A stretch of DNA of 63,444 nucleotides, taken from assembly GCA_028681135.1 (NCBI GenBank), contig JAQUJC010000008.1:1-63444 (forward strand), given 5' to 3'. Under the pieces are notes generated by a model that was not told where the DNA came from, ran no database searches, and saw nothing but the letters and a program-made list of their open reading frames with translations. Below, piece by piece: positions 5,743 through 14,493 of the stretch. A program made the translations under genes and the position numbers. The stretch's first letter is position 1. The number at the start of each line of letters is the position of its first letter. Source of the DNA: Kiritimatiellia bacterium (GTDB lineage Bacteria; Verrucomicrobiota; Kiritimatiellia; CAIQIC01; Lenti-01).

Positions 5743-8592
5743 ATGAATCAGCTATCGCATTCATCGGTTGGGTGTCCGGGCGTGAGGGGCGTGGGGCTGG
5801 GCATGGGAATAACAGGGTGGATTCTGCTGGCCGCGGTGGTGCTGGGGATCAGCGGCGCGGCCCAGGCGACCATCGACGAGGATTTCGAGTTCGCCACCGG
5901 GCTCATTAGTTTCGAGCCGTCGTTTCCGGACTATGCGAAGAAGGTGGTGGATGCCATCCTGCTGAAGGACCCGACCCAGCGTGAGCGCACCAAGATCATC
6001 GAGGCCGAAATTCTAATCAAGAACCGCAAGTATGCGGAGGCGGAAGCGCTGGTACGGGAAATGGGGATGGATAATCCGCGGGCGCAGGCGATCAGCCTGG
6101 CGCTGGGCAAAAACTATTTTGCGGTGGGGGAGACCGACAAGGCGCGGGAACTTTACGACGCATTTTTCCAATTATATGAAGGCAAGACGCCGACGGACCA
6201 GGATGTGGTGTTGCGCTATCGCGATGCTGCCTACCAGTATGCGCAGATGAAGGAGATGATCGACGACTTCGAGGGGGCGGCACTCAGCTATAAGCGCGTG
6301 GAAGACATCACGGAGTCCGCCGAATTGAAACGCTCAATGCAACTGGCGCGTGCTCAGGCGCTGGTGAAGGCAGCGGAAAAGAAGACCGGAGATGAAAAAG
6401 AAAAGCTGCTTCAAGAGGTTTTGAAGCTGTGCGAAGTCCTACAGTGGGGCGGCATGGACCTACACTTTGTGGATTCCATCGTGATCATGGCGAACGTCGA
6501 ACTGGCCCGGGGCAATGCCGACGCGGCGCGCAAGGTGCTGATGGACCACATGGACATCATCAAGCCAATTGACGATACGCTCAAGGAATTGGGTTTGCCG
6601 TTGCGCGAGAGTCCAATGGCGGGGGCGCGCTCGTTACTGGGGCGCCTGTGGAAAGAGGAAGCCGACCGCCTGGCCGGGCAGGATGACAAGGCGAATGAGG
6701 CTATCCGTGCGTACAGCAAGGCGCTGGGTGAATACTATAATGTATTTGTAAAGTATGGCGACAGCCCTTCGGGGCCCACCGCAGGCATCATGGCCAAGGA
6801 CATCAAGAGTATCCTGGAAACCCAATACGGCAAGACGGTCAAAATCGACCTGGGCAATATCGACCAGCGCAAGGTCGCGGGCACGGAATTCAGGATGGGG
6901 GACAATCTGTTTCGCCAGAAAAAATATGCAGATGCCGCAGCGGAATACCTCCGGGTTTTGGAGCAATTTCCGGAAGCCGGCGAGTTATCGATTGGTGCCC
7001 TGGGCAATTTGGCCCAGTGCTATATGCATCAGAACGATCATTTGTATGCCAAGATGGTGGCGCTCTATCTGGGCGAGCGGTTTGCAGGCAAGAGCGACAT
7101 TCCGGCGCGGGCGCTGGTTTCGTTGGGCAAGCTCTACGAAGACAGTGGTAATGTAGAGATGGGCCTGTACATGTATGATCAGTACCTCACGTACTGTCCA
7201 ACGGATTCGCGTGCCGGCCAGGTGCTCTTTTATCTGGCCAGCAAGGCCGAGCAGGCCAAAGACCAAGAGAAGGCCGACGCCTTCTATGCCAAGATCATTA
7301 CCGATTATCCCAATGACCAGAACTATACCAAGGCGCTCTCGCGCCGCGCCTGGCGGGCCTACAAAGACAAGGACTATGCCGGGGCGGTCAGGGGGATGAA
7401 GCAGTATATTGAGGATAGCAAGGGGCAGCCCAGTCCAACGCTGGCACAAGCGATGTTTGCCCTGGGCGATTCCTATCGCCGGACGGGCCAATTGCCCAAC
7501 GCTGTGCGGCAATTCAATACGCTGGTCAATGCCCTTTCGCCCGACGGCAATCCCTATGGCCGCAGCGCCGAAGATTTGCAGCGCAATCGTGTATTGCTGG
7601 AGCAGGCCCGCTTCTATCTTGCGTTCAGCCTCAGTCGCTTGCCGAGTGATGCCACCCGCAGGGCTGCCATTCTCAAGCTGGATGAATTTCTGGAGTATCA
7701 CGCAGCCTCCATGCTGGCGCCGAAGGCATTGAACTTGAAAGGCTCGTTGCAACTGGCGCTGAAGGACCCGGCGGCTAATGCGACATTTGCGCAATTAGCG
7801 CGGGACTATCCAGATACCGACGAAGGCAAGAATGCCCAGTATGCCCGGATCAATGGCGCGTTGGAACTGGGGCAGTTTGCACAGGCCAAGGAGGCGTTGG
7901 GTGCTATGCTGGCCAGTCCGGGCAGTTACTCCGTGGATGAATTTGCCCGGGTGGGCCAGGCCATGCTGGACAAGGAGCAGTGGGTTGAAGCCGCCCAAGC
8001 ATTTGAGCAGGTGAATGGCAAGACGGAGGAGCGCGCTCTGCTGGAGCGGGCCCTCTACGGAATCGGTGCCGCCCGCTACGAACTGGACGAGTACGCGGGT
8101 GCGGTTGAAGTGCTCGACGAGTTGATGCAGCGCTGGCCGAACTCCTCGCTGTTTTATCCGGCGAAATTCACGCTGGCCCGCGCCAATATCCAACTCGGGA
8201 ATCTGTCGGCGGCCAAAGTGGCGATTAACGACATTTTCAAGTATGCGCGTGATGCGGAAGTGGTCAACGACACCAGCCTGCTCTATGCGGATGTGCTCAA
8301 GGCCGAAGGCGATCAAACGGGGGCGCTGGCGGCTTACAAGCGCATGGAATATTTTGGCGGTGGCAAATCGGAGAAGGCGCGCAAGCAAATTGAAACGGCG
8401 ATTTTGGAAGGCCTGGCCCTGGCCTCGGAGATGGGGCGTTACGCCGAGGTGATTGAAAGCGCGGACCGCTATCTTGAATTGTATCCCACCGGTGAAAAGG
8501 TCAGCGAAATCCGCCAGAAGCGCTCAACGGCCAGCCTGCAACTGGCGGCGGAAGTTGCGGCGCCGACAACGAATGCCCCGGCCGCCCCGTGA
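5743..8592 (+). CDS. Exported tetratricopeptide-repeat protein
   Basis: This 949-residue protein consists almost entirely of TPR helix pairs after an N-terminal signal sequence (MGITGWILLAAVVLGISGAA, then QATIDED). TPR-like units recur through the whole chain (for example NLFRQKKYADAAAEYLRVLE and GALGNLAQCYMHQNDHLYAK). The Met at 5803 just before the hydrophobic stretch is as good a start as 5743 and gives a more normal signal peptide. It is the first gene of the run TPR-TPR-ExbB-ExbD-ExbD-toroid-toroid. Long periplasmic TPR proteins often accompany ExbBD/TolQR motors, as YbgF/CpoB does with Tol-Pal. A scaffold role in the envelope is inferred. Confidence 0.85.
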   Translation: MNQLSHSSVGCPGVRGVGLGMGITGWILLAAVVLGISGAAQATIDEDFEFATGLISFEPSFPDYAKKVVDAILLKDPTQRERTKIIEAEILIKNRKYAEAEALVREMGMDNPRAQAISLALGKNYFAVGETDKARELYDAFFQLYEGKTPTDQDVVLRYRDAAYQYAQMKEMIDDFEGAALSYKRVEDITESAELKRSMQLARAQALVKAAEKKTGDEKEKLLQEVLKLCEVLQWGGMDLHFVDSIVIMANVELARGNADAARKVLMDHMDIIKPIDDTLKELGLPLRESPMAGARSLLGRLWKEEADRLAGQDDKANEAIRAYSKALGEYYNVFVKYGDSPSGPTAGIMAKDIKSILETQYGKTVKIDLGNIDQRKVAGTEFRMGDNLFRQKKYADAAAEYLRVLEQFPEAGELSIGALGNLAQCYMHQNDHLYAKMVALYLGERFAGKSDIPARALVSLGKLYEDSGNVEMGLYMYDQYLTYCPTDSRAGQVLFYLASKAEQAKDQEKADAFYAKIITDYPNDQNYTKALSRRAWRAYKDKDYAGAVRGMKQYIEDSKGQPSPTLAQAMFALGDSYRRTGQLPNAVRQFNTLVNALSPDGNPYGRSAEDLQRNRVLLEQARFYLAFSLSRLPSDATRRAAILKLDEFLEYHAASMLAPKALNLKGSLQLALKDPAANATFAQLARDYPDTDEGKNAQYARINGALELGQFAQAKEALGAMLASPGSYSVDEFARVGQAMLDKEQWVEAAQAFEQVNGKTEERALLERALYGIGAARYELDEYAGAVEVLDELMQRWPNSSLFYPAKFTLARANIQLGNLSAAKVAINDIFKYARDAEVVNDTSLLYADVLKAEGDQTGALAAYKRMEYFGGGKSEKARKQIETAILEGLALASEMGRYAEVIESADRYLELYPTGEKVSEIRQKRSTASLQLAAEVAAPTTNAPAAP

Positions 8593-8618
8593 GTATGCAG
8601 AACAGGGAGAAGAACAGC

Positions 8619-9410
8619 ATGAAAAAGACAGTCACACTTGCTTGGATCATTTTGGCGGCGGCCTTTATCGTGGGCGACGCCGTTGCGGCTCCCTATGTCG
8701 TGTTGCGCAACGGGCGGCGCGTGGATGGCACGGCCATTCGCGCCCTGCAGAATGGCGACATCAACCTGACGACTCATCAAGGCATCCAGACATTCCCCAA
8801 AGGCAGCTATACGATGGCGGTGGCCGACAAGCCGGCAGAATACGATCAGGCAGTCGCCGCAATGCGGGCCGGCAAGCATGATGCCGCCATCAAGTTGCTG
8901 GAAAACATAGTGACGCGCTATCGCTATCTGAACTGGGATGTTGAGGCCGCCAAATTGCTGCCCCAGGCCTTGCTGGGTAAAGGCGATGCCGAGGGGGCTG
9001 TGACGGCATACACCAAGCTCTTCACTCTTGCGCCCGCCCAAAAAAAGGACTCCGATCTGGCCTGGGGCATGCGCAAGGCCCTGTTGGCGGCCAAGCAGTT
9101 TCCGGCGCTCACCCGCGAACTCGATGCGGTGACGGCAGCCGGCAGCCGTCTTGATGCAGCCCGTGCCCAGATCATGCGCGGGGATATCCAGGTGGCGCAG
9201 AACAATCTGGACCAGGCCGTGCTGGATTATCTGCGCACGGCCATCCTGTTCCAGGATATCAAGGATCCGGCCATCCAGGGCGAAGCCCATTTTAAAGCGG
9301 CCCAGGCGTTGGAAAAAATGCGCGAACCGCGGGCCAAAGATATGTACCGGCGTTTGGTCGAAAAATATCCGTCCGCCCCGCAGGCCGCGCAGGCCAAGGC
9401 GAAACTGTAA
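8619..9410 (+). CDS. Small exported TPR protein
   Basis: The start at 8619 is preferred over upstream ATGs at 8589 and 8595 because GGGAG stands just before it and a signal peptide follows directly (MKKTVTLAWIILAAAFIVGD, then AVAAPYV). The 263-residue product begins with a small domain (VVLRNGRRVDGTAIRALQNG) like the SH3-like N-terminus seen in related TPR proteins. TPR helices follow (AAMRAGKHDAAIKLLENIV; HFKAAQALEKMREPRAKDMY). It ends 39 bases before the ExbB gene and is likely an accessory periplasmic part of the same machine. Its specific role is unknown. Confidence 0.85.
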   Translation: MKKTVTLAWIILAAAFIVGDAVAAPYVVLRNGRRVDGTAIRALQNGDINLTTHQGIQTFPKGSYTMAVADKPAEYDQAVAAMRAGKHDAAIKLLENIVTRYRYLNWDVEAAKLLPQALLGKGDAEGAVTAYTKLFTLAPAQKKDSDLAWGMRKALLAAKQFPALTRELDAVTAAGSRLDAARAQIMRGDIQVAQNNLDQAVLDYLRTAILFQDIKDPAIQGEAHFKAAQALEKMREPRAKDMYRRLVEKYPSAPQAAQAKAKL

Positions 9411-9449
9411 ACCCTAACCGATATAGAAAACGAGCAAGGAGAATACGTT

Positions 9450-10226
9450 ATGTCCAAAAAATCTCTGATGGTACTGTGGTTGGTGGTGATAGCCGCCTTG
9501 GTGATTGTGCCGATGGCCGGCTGGGCGCAGGATTTGGTGATGGATGAAGCAGCGAATGCTGAAGCGGCAGAGGATGCGGGCAGTATGGGGTTGTGGTCTA
9601 TCATTGCCGGCTCCGGATGGCTGGGGATTATCCTGTGGACCGCTTTGCTCGGATGTTCCGTGGCGGCGGCCTGGCTGGCGATCGATTTCTCGATTACCGT
9701 CAATCCCAAGAAGATTATTCCGGATTCGCTGGTGAACGATGTCCGCGAGGCCATGGAACAGGGCGACGTGATGAAGGCCATGCAACGCTGTGAAGAAGAG
9801 CCGGGCGTATTGAGTTCGATTCTGCTGGCGGGCTTCAACAACGTGAAGGAAGGCTTTGAAGTGATTCAGGAACAGGTGGCATCCGCCGCTGACCTGGAAA
9901 GCGAGAAACTGATGCAGCGGGTGTCCTATCTGAACATGTGCGGCAGTATCGCGCCCATGCTCGGGCTGTTGGGAACGGTGCAAGGCATGATCATGGCGTT
10001 TGCCAACTTGGCCAACACGCAGGCGGGCGCAGCCCAGCAATCTATGCTGGCGATGAACATTGCCCAGGCCCTCTGGACGACGGCGGCCGGCCTGTGCGTC
10101 GCCATTCCGTCGGTGTCGCTCTTCACCTATTTCAAGAACCGCCTCTCCCGTATCATCTTGACCATGGAGGGGTTGACCATTGACCTGATCAAAGCCCTGC
10201 GCAATGTGGAAATAGTGGAAGAATAA
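9450..10226 (+). CDS. exbB: MotA/TolQ/ExbB proton-channel protein
   Basis: This 258-residue inner membrane protein carries an extra cleavable or anchoring N-terminal segment (MSKKSLMVLWLVVIAALVIV, then PMAGWAQD), seen in ExbB2-type proteins. The MotA_ExbB core follows. Membrane helices lie near 50-75, 150-175 (CGSIAPMLGLLGTVQGMIMA) and 190-215 (QALWTTAAGLCVAIPSV). ExbB pentamers form the stator that uses proton motive force with ExbD. A strong AAGGAG site precedes the ATG. It is followed by two ExbD genes and two proteins with TonB-like N-termini, so a TonB-type motor is assembled from this operon. Confidence 0.9.
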   Translation: MSKKSLMVLWLVVIAALVIVPMAGWAQDLVMDEAANAEAAEDAGSMGLWSIIAGSGWLGIILWTALLGCSVAAAWLAIDFSITVNPKKIIPDSLVNDVREAMEQGDVMKAMQRCEEEPGVLSSILLAGFNNVKEGFEVIQEQVASAADLESEKLMQRVSYLNMCGSIAPMLGLLGTVQGMIMAFANLANTQAGAAQQSMLAMNIAQALWTTAAGLCVAIPSVSLFTYFKNRLSRIILTMEGLTIDLIKALRNVEIVEE

Positions 10227-10254
10227 GTCTGCGTGCCCCAGAGGGGATCCGAGC

Positions 10255-10668
10255 ATGAAAAAGAATCATCCAGATGCCCAAGTCGATATGACGCCGATGA
10301 TCGACGTTGTATTCCAGTTGATCATCTTCTTTGTTGTCACGGCGGACATGGCCAACAAGGCGATGGACACCCGCGTACGCATGGCCATGTCGCCCAACGG
10401 TCCGGTGGAAGAGCAAAAAGACCCCCGGACGGTGGTGGTGGATGTGGAACGCGATGGGAAGATCGCCCTCATGAAGACGCATCTCAGCGAAGGACAGCTT
10501 TATACGGTCCTGCGCAACGCGGTGAATACGTCTGGCCAGGGGACGCCCATTGTGATTCGCGGCGACCACATGGCCAAACATGAGGATATCAAGCGCGTAA
10601 TGGATATTGCTGGCAAGGCGGGGCTGTGGAAGATTCGTTTCGCCGCGCTCAAGGAGATGGCCGACTAG
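10255..10668 (+). CDS. exbD: ExbD/TolR biopolymer transport protein (first copy)
   Basis: This 137-residue protein has a short cytoplasmic N-terminus, the signature DMTPMIDVVFQLIIFFVVT with the proton-carrying Asp at residue 17, one membrane helix (about 17-36), and a periplasmic ExbD/TolR domain. GAGGGG precedes the start. It lies 28 bases after ExbB and 25 before a second ExbD. Two different ExbD genes next to one ExbB are common in PVC bacteria and could form a mixed rotor. Confidence 0.9.
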   Translation: MKKNHPDAQVDMTPMIDVVFQLIIFFVVTADMANKAMDTRVRMAMSPNGPVEEQKDPRTVVVDVERDGKIALMKTHLSEGQLYTVLRNAVNTSGQGTPIVIRGDHMAKHEDIKRVMDIAGKAGLWKIRFAALKEMAD

Positions 10669-10693
10669 GCCGCGTCCCAGGAAAGGGAGTTCC

Positions 10694-11107
10694 ATGCCAA
10701 GACAACGAAAACGACCCGAAGCTCCTGAGGCCGAACTATCCATGACGCCGATGATCGACGTTGTGTTTCAGTTGCTGATTTACTTCATTGTCACCATCAA
10801 ACCGATTGATGTGATCACCAATTTGGATGTGTTTCGTCCTGCGCCGGACCCGAACGCGCCCAAAGACGAGAAACCGCCTCAACTGGTGCGTCTGGGGGTC
10901 TACCAAGACGGGTATTCGGTCAATGACAACCCCGTCAGCATTGAGGCGTTGGAGAAAGCCCTGGGCCGTCTGGCGGCTATTGATGCGGGTCAGACCATCA
11001 TGATCACCGTTTCAGCGGTAGCCGAGCACGGCAAGTTGATTAATGTCCTGGATTTGTGTGCCAAGAATGGATTGCGGAGTCTCTCCGTGGTGAGTGCATC
11101 GAACTAG
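10694..11107 (+). CDS. exbD: ExbD/TolR biopolymer transport protein (second copy)
   Basis: The start at 10694 follows a GGGAG site; the longer frame upstream overlaps the previous gene and is not credible. The 137-residue protein has a basic N-terminus (MPRQRKRPEAPEAE), the SMTPMIDVVFQLLIYFIVT signature with Asp22, and one membrane helix. A linker rich in Pro and Asp (APDPNAPKDEKPP) leads to the periplasmic ExbD domain. It is a paralogue of the preceding gene and differs mostly in the linker. It lies 19 bases before the first TonB-like/toroid gene. Confidence 0.9.
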   Translation: MPRQRKRPEAPEAELSMTPMIDVVFQLLIYFIVTIKPIDVITNLDVFRPAPDPNAPKDEKPPQLVRLGVYQDGYSVNDNPVSIEALEKALGRLAAIDAGQTIMITVSAVAEHGKLINVLDLCAKNGLRSLSVVSASN

Positions 11108-11126
11108 AGTGTAAACGGAGAGCCTT

Positions 11127-12611
11127 ATGGATACATCCCTCAGGTCGCTGTATAAAAATGTGTTTGAATGGCTGGCTGGGCCCACAGGCTCTGTCATTCT
11201 CCACGCTGCCCTGATTGTGGCGCTCCTGTTTTTTGTGAATCTGGCCACCAAGGAGGAAACCACCGAAATTGAAGTCCAGGTGATCGAGGTCGATGAGCAA
11301 AAATTGGATGACCTGATCGAAGACCTCAAGCCGCCCGAGGAATTGCCTGATCTGGTGGACACCATTACCCCGCCGGATGTCGACATGGATATGACGCCAC
11401 CGCCGGACATCCAGGACTTTGCCGCCGCGCCGGTCATGGACTCGGTTGCCGAACTGGATATTGCTTCCGATGCACTCAGTCCAATCATAATGAAGAACCT
11501 CGCACCCGGCAGCATGTCCAATCGCAGTGGCGGGGGCCGCCAGGCGGCCATTGGCAAGTATGGCGGCGATTGGGGAAAATATGCCGAGGCCGCGGTGCTA
11601 CGCGCCCTCGAATGGCTGCGCATTAATCAGAATCCTGACGGTTCGTGGGGGACGAATGACACGGAAGCGTATGCCGGCTTGGCCATCCTGACCTATTTGG
11701 CTCACGGCGAGACCACCGCATCCGACAAATATGGCCCGACGGTCGAAAAGGCCATTCGCTATCTCGTGGCCCGCCAAAATAAGAAGGGCGAATTTGTGAA
11801 GACGACAGGGGCGGGCGGGGTGTACGGCCACGCCATTTGCTCGTATGCCATCAGCGAGGCTTATGGGATGACGCGCATTCCCTCGCTTAAGCCGGTCATG
11901 GAACGCGCCATTCAGATGCTGATTGACGGCCAGAAGCCGCATGGCGGGTATGTCATGTACACTTTTGGCAAGGGCGACAATAGTCGTTGGGACGTTTCCC
12001 TGACGGGATTCTGTGCGCAGGCGCTCAAGGCGGCCTTTATTGCCGGCGCCGACAACCCAAAATTGAAGGCCACCATGGATAATGTGGTGCAGTTCTATAA
12101 AGATAAGCAGAAAGAAGACGGCAGTTTTCCCTATTCGGCCTCCAATCCCGGTCGCCAGCCCAACATGACTGGGGTGGGGGTTCTCAGTTTGCAATTGCTG
12201 GGACATTCCACGGATACCTCCACGCGACAGGGGCTTCAATATCTGCGCGGTGCCACGGCCAGTTGGTCGAAGCCGCCACCGGCGCCCATTTATTCCTGGT
12301 ACTACGTCACCCAGGCCAAATTTCATCAGGGCGGCACCGATTGGAAATCGTGGAACAACAAGGTGGCGCCGACGTTGATTAAAAACCAGAATGAGGATGG
12401 CAGTTGGCTCTCGCCCGGGCTGGCACTGACTGGCGATGGTGTCACGCGCGAATATCGTGGGCGGGACGAAATCAACAGCAAGGTCTATGCCACCACGCTG
12501 GCCGCGCTGTCGCTGCAGGTCTACTACCGCTTTCTGCCCACCTATCAGCCCATCAAAGACGAGGTCATCGACCAAACGTCGGGCGACGACATTCAGATCG
12601 AAATTCTCTGA
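11127..12611 (+). CDS. TonB-like membrane-anchored protein with squalene-cyclase-type alpha-toroid (first copy)
   Basis: This 494-residue protein has a cytoplasmic N-terminus and one membrane helix (about 24-41, HAALIVALLFFVNLA). An acidic, Pro-rich periplasmic linker follows (about 45-130). A prenyltransferase/squalene-oxidase-repeat toroid occupies about 150-475. QW-like repeats are clear (ALEWLRINQNPDGSWG; LIKNQNEDGSWLSPG). No DXDD acid motif of true squalene cyclases is visible, so catalysis is doubtful; a binding or structural toroid is more likely. The anchor-plus-linker plan is that of TonB, with the toroid where the TonB C-terminal domain would be. The C-terminus GDDIQIEIL is conserved in the next gene. 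Role in a motor with ExbBD is inferred. Confidence 0.85.
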   Translation: MDTSLRSLYKNVFEWLAGPTGSVILHAALIVALLFFVNLATKEETTEIEVQVIEVDEQKLDDLIEDLKPPEELPDLVDTITPPDVDMDMTPPPDIQDFAAAPVMDSVAELDIASDALSPIIMKNLAPGSMSNRSGGGRQAAIGKYGGDWGKYAEAAVLRALEWLRINQNPDGSWGTNDTEAYAGLAILTYLAHGETTASDKYGPTVEKAIRYLVARQNKKGEFVKTTGAGGVYGHAICSYAISEAYGMTRIPSLKPVMERAIQMLIDGQKPHGGYVMYTFGKGDNSRWDVSLTGFCAQALKAAFIAGADNPKLKATMDNVVQFYKDKQKEDGSFPYSASNPGRQPNMTGVGVLSLQLLGHSTDTSTRQGLQYLRGATASWSKPPPAPIYSWYYVTQAKFHQGGTDWKSWNNKVAPTLIKNQNEDGSWLSPGLALTGDGVTREYRGRDEINSKVYATTLAALSLQVYYRFLPTYQPIKDEVIDQTSGDDIQIEIL

Positions 12612-12693
12612 TTGGTGCCGATCAGTGCCCCGGTTGAGGGCTGGACAACAGCGGGAAGCTGGGGTAGGCTGACAGTCAGACAAGGAGGCGGTC

Positions 12694-14166
12694 ATGGATA
12701 CGTCAATCAAGGCCCTGCACCACAACCTCGCGGAATGGCTGGCGGGCCCCTCAGGGGCCATCTGTTTGCACGTGCTGCTGATTCTGGTGCTGTTTGTTCT
12801 GGTGGATTTTTCCCCACGTCCCGATGAGCCGCACGCCATCGAAGTGACCTATGTCGATGTGCCGGACATCGAGATCGATTTGCCGCCACCTGCGCCGCTC
12901 CCGTTGCCTTCGTTGGAGGTATTGGATCCCGATTGGACGCCTCTCCAGCCGCCGGACTTTTCGGCCGAGGTGGTTGCAGCACCGAATGTCGCCGATTTTA
13001 CCCCGCCCGACTTGACGCCGCCGCCCTTGTCGGCATTGACAATATCTCCGGCGATCAGCCCCCTGATTGTGCGCAATCTGACGGCGGGGCAATTGCGGCA
13101 ACGGCTTGGCGCGGCGGGTCATGCCGCCGCCGGCCAGCGCTATGGCGGCGACCATTGGGAACATGCCGAAGCGGCGGTTAAGCGGGCTCTGGAATGGCTG
13201 CGCCTTAACCAGAATCCCGATGGCTCTTGGGGCACGGTGGACCGCGAGGCCTATGCAGGGCTGGGTCTTTTGACTTTCCTGGCGCATGGCGAAACCACCG
13301 CATCGGCCCTCTATGGCAACACCGTCCGGCGAGCTTTGCACTATCTGCTCGCGCGCCAGAACGACGCCGGCGAATTTGCCCCCACGGATACCACTGGCGG
13401 CACCTATTCCCAGGCCATCTGCGTCTATGCCGTCAGCGAGGCCTATGGAATGACGCGCATTCCGTCCCTGCGGCCCGCCATGGAGCAGGGCGTTCAGGTC
13501 ATTCTCAAGGGGCAACAGGTCGGCGGCGGATTTGATTATCGCTTTGCCCAAGGGGAGCGCCGTGATACGTCTTTGGGGGCCTGGTGCATGCAGGCCATGA
13601 AGGCTGCGTATATTGCCGGTGCCGACAATGCAGGCCTCAAATCGGCCATGAACCTCGCCGCTGCCGATCTGAAAGCCGTCCAGCGGGATGACGGACGATT
13701 TTACTATACCGGCCGCAAGAGCCGTGCCACCGACAGTCTTACCGCTGCCGCTGTCCTGGGCCTGCAATTGATGGGCCATGGCCGGACGGCCGCTGTCCGG
13801 CGCGGATTGGACGCCCTGCACAATGCCCGCTGCGACTGGCGTAATCCCCCGGCCTGGCCCATGTATGCCTGGTATTACATGGCGCAGGCGAAATTTCACC
13901 AGGGCGGCAGCAACTGGCGACAGTGGAACAATCAATTCGTGCCCGCATGTATTGGCAGCCAGAATCCGGACGGGAGTTGGGTGTCCGCCGGCTTGGCCCT
14001 GCTGTCGGGCACCACGGGCCGTGAAAATTATCACCCCGTCTATTCCACCACGCTCGCGGCGTTGTCCCTTCAGGTCTATTATCGCTTGCTCCCGACGTTT
14101 CTGCCCATCGATAAACAAAAAGTGGGGATCGAGTCGGACGACGATATTCAGATCGAAATTCTCTGA
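12694..14166 (+). CDS. TonB-like membrane-anchored protein with squalene-cyclase-type alpha-toroid (second copy)
   Basis: This 490-residue paralogue of the preceding gene has the same order: N-terminal anchor (about 25-42, CLHVLLILVLFVLVDFS), a linker of repeated Pro residues (IEIDLPPPAPLPLPSLEVLD), then the toroid with ALEWLRLNQNPDGSWG and QNPDGSWVSAG repeats. It ends in DDDIQIEIL. The two copies agree closely in the toroid and diverge in the linker, as expected of a tandem duplication with specialised partners. A strong AAGGAGG site precedes the ATG. The 82-base gap to the first copy contains no obvious terminator. This is the last gene before the giant amylase. Confidence 0.85.
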   Translation: MDTSIKALHHNLAEWLAGPSGAICLHVLLILVLFVLVDFSPRPDEPHAIEVTYVDVPDIEIDLPPPAPLPLPSLEVLDPDWTPLQPPDFSAEVVAAPNVADFTPPDLTPPPLSALTISPAISPLIVRNLTAGQLRQRLGAAGHAAAGQRYGGDHWEHAEAAVKRALEWLRLNQNPDGSWGTVDREAYAGLGLLTFLAHGETTASALYGNTVRRALHYLLARQNDAGEFAPTDTTGGTYSQAICVYAVSEAYGMTRIPSLRPAMEQGVQVILKGQQVGGGFDYRFAQGERRDTSLGAWCMQAMKAAYIAGADNAGLKSAMNLAAADLKAVQRDDGRFYYTGRKSRATDSLTAAAVLGLQLMGHGRTAAVRRGLDALHNARCDWRNPPAWPMYAWYYMAQAKFHQGGSNWRQWNNQFVPACIGSQNPDGSWVSAGLALLSGTTGRENYHPVYSTTLAALSLQVYYRLLPTFLPIDKQKVGIESDDDIQIEIL

Positions 14167-14493
14167 TTGTCTGCTCTGTTTTTGGCGCATTTCCAATTAG
14201 GGGTCAGCAACGGCCCATCGGGACGATTCGCCCTGCCCTTGACGCCTATTCCCGCTTCCCGGTAGGGCGAACCGTCCCCGGTGAGCCGGATTTTGAGCGC
14301 GGCAAAGACACTTGCACTGAATTGCAGGGGCGTCTCTCAATGTGGGCGCATCCCCGGCTCCCCATCCCCCGGCTGGATTTTCACCGGCGCGGTATCGATT
14401 AGTCTTGAATCCAGCGCTCAATCAGTGTAACGTTTCTGCATTCTCGTTGTATTGGGTATTGCCGTTGGTTAAAACAAAAAGCAGGAGCTTGTC
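14167..14493. other. Intergenic region before the giant amylase, with a dispersed repeat
   Basis: No gene is supported here. Positions 14261-14287 (GGTAGGGCGAACCGTCCCCG, then GTGAGCC) are the inverted near-copy of 22954-22979, so a short dispersed repeat is present. The last 60 bases are AT-richer and end with a GCAGGAG ribosome binding site 6 bases before the ATG at 14494. The promoter is likely here, but no hexamers stand out. Confidence 0.5.

Noticed and set aside
11127-14166. Toroid proteins as squalene-hopene cyclases
   Set aside because: No DXDD acid motif is seen and the proteins are membrane-anchored behind a TonB-like linker; enzymatic cyclase activity is unlikely.
12751-14196. Minus-strand frame (481 codons) over the second toroid gene
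   Set aside because: It is a shadow frame; the plus-strand frame has clear domains, a ribosome binding site and a paralogue.
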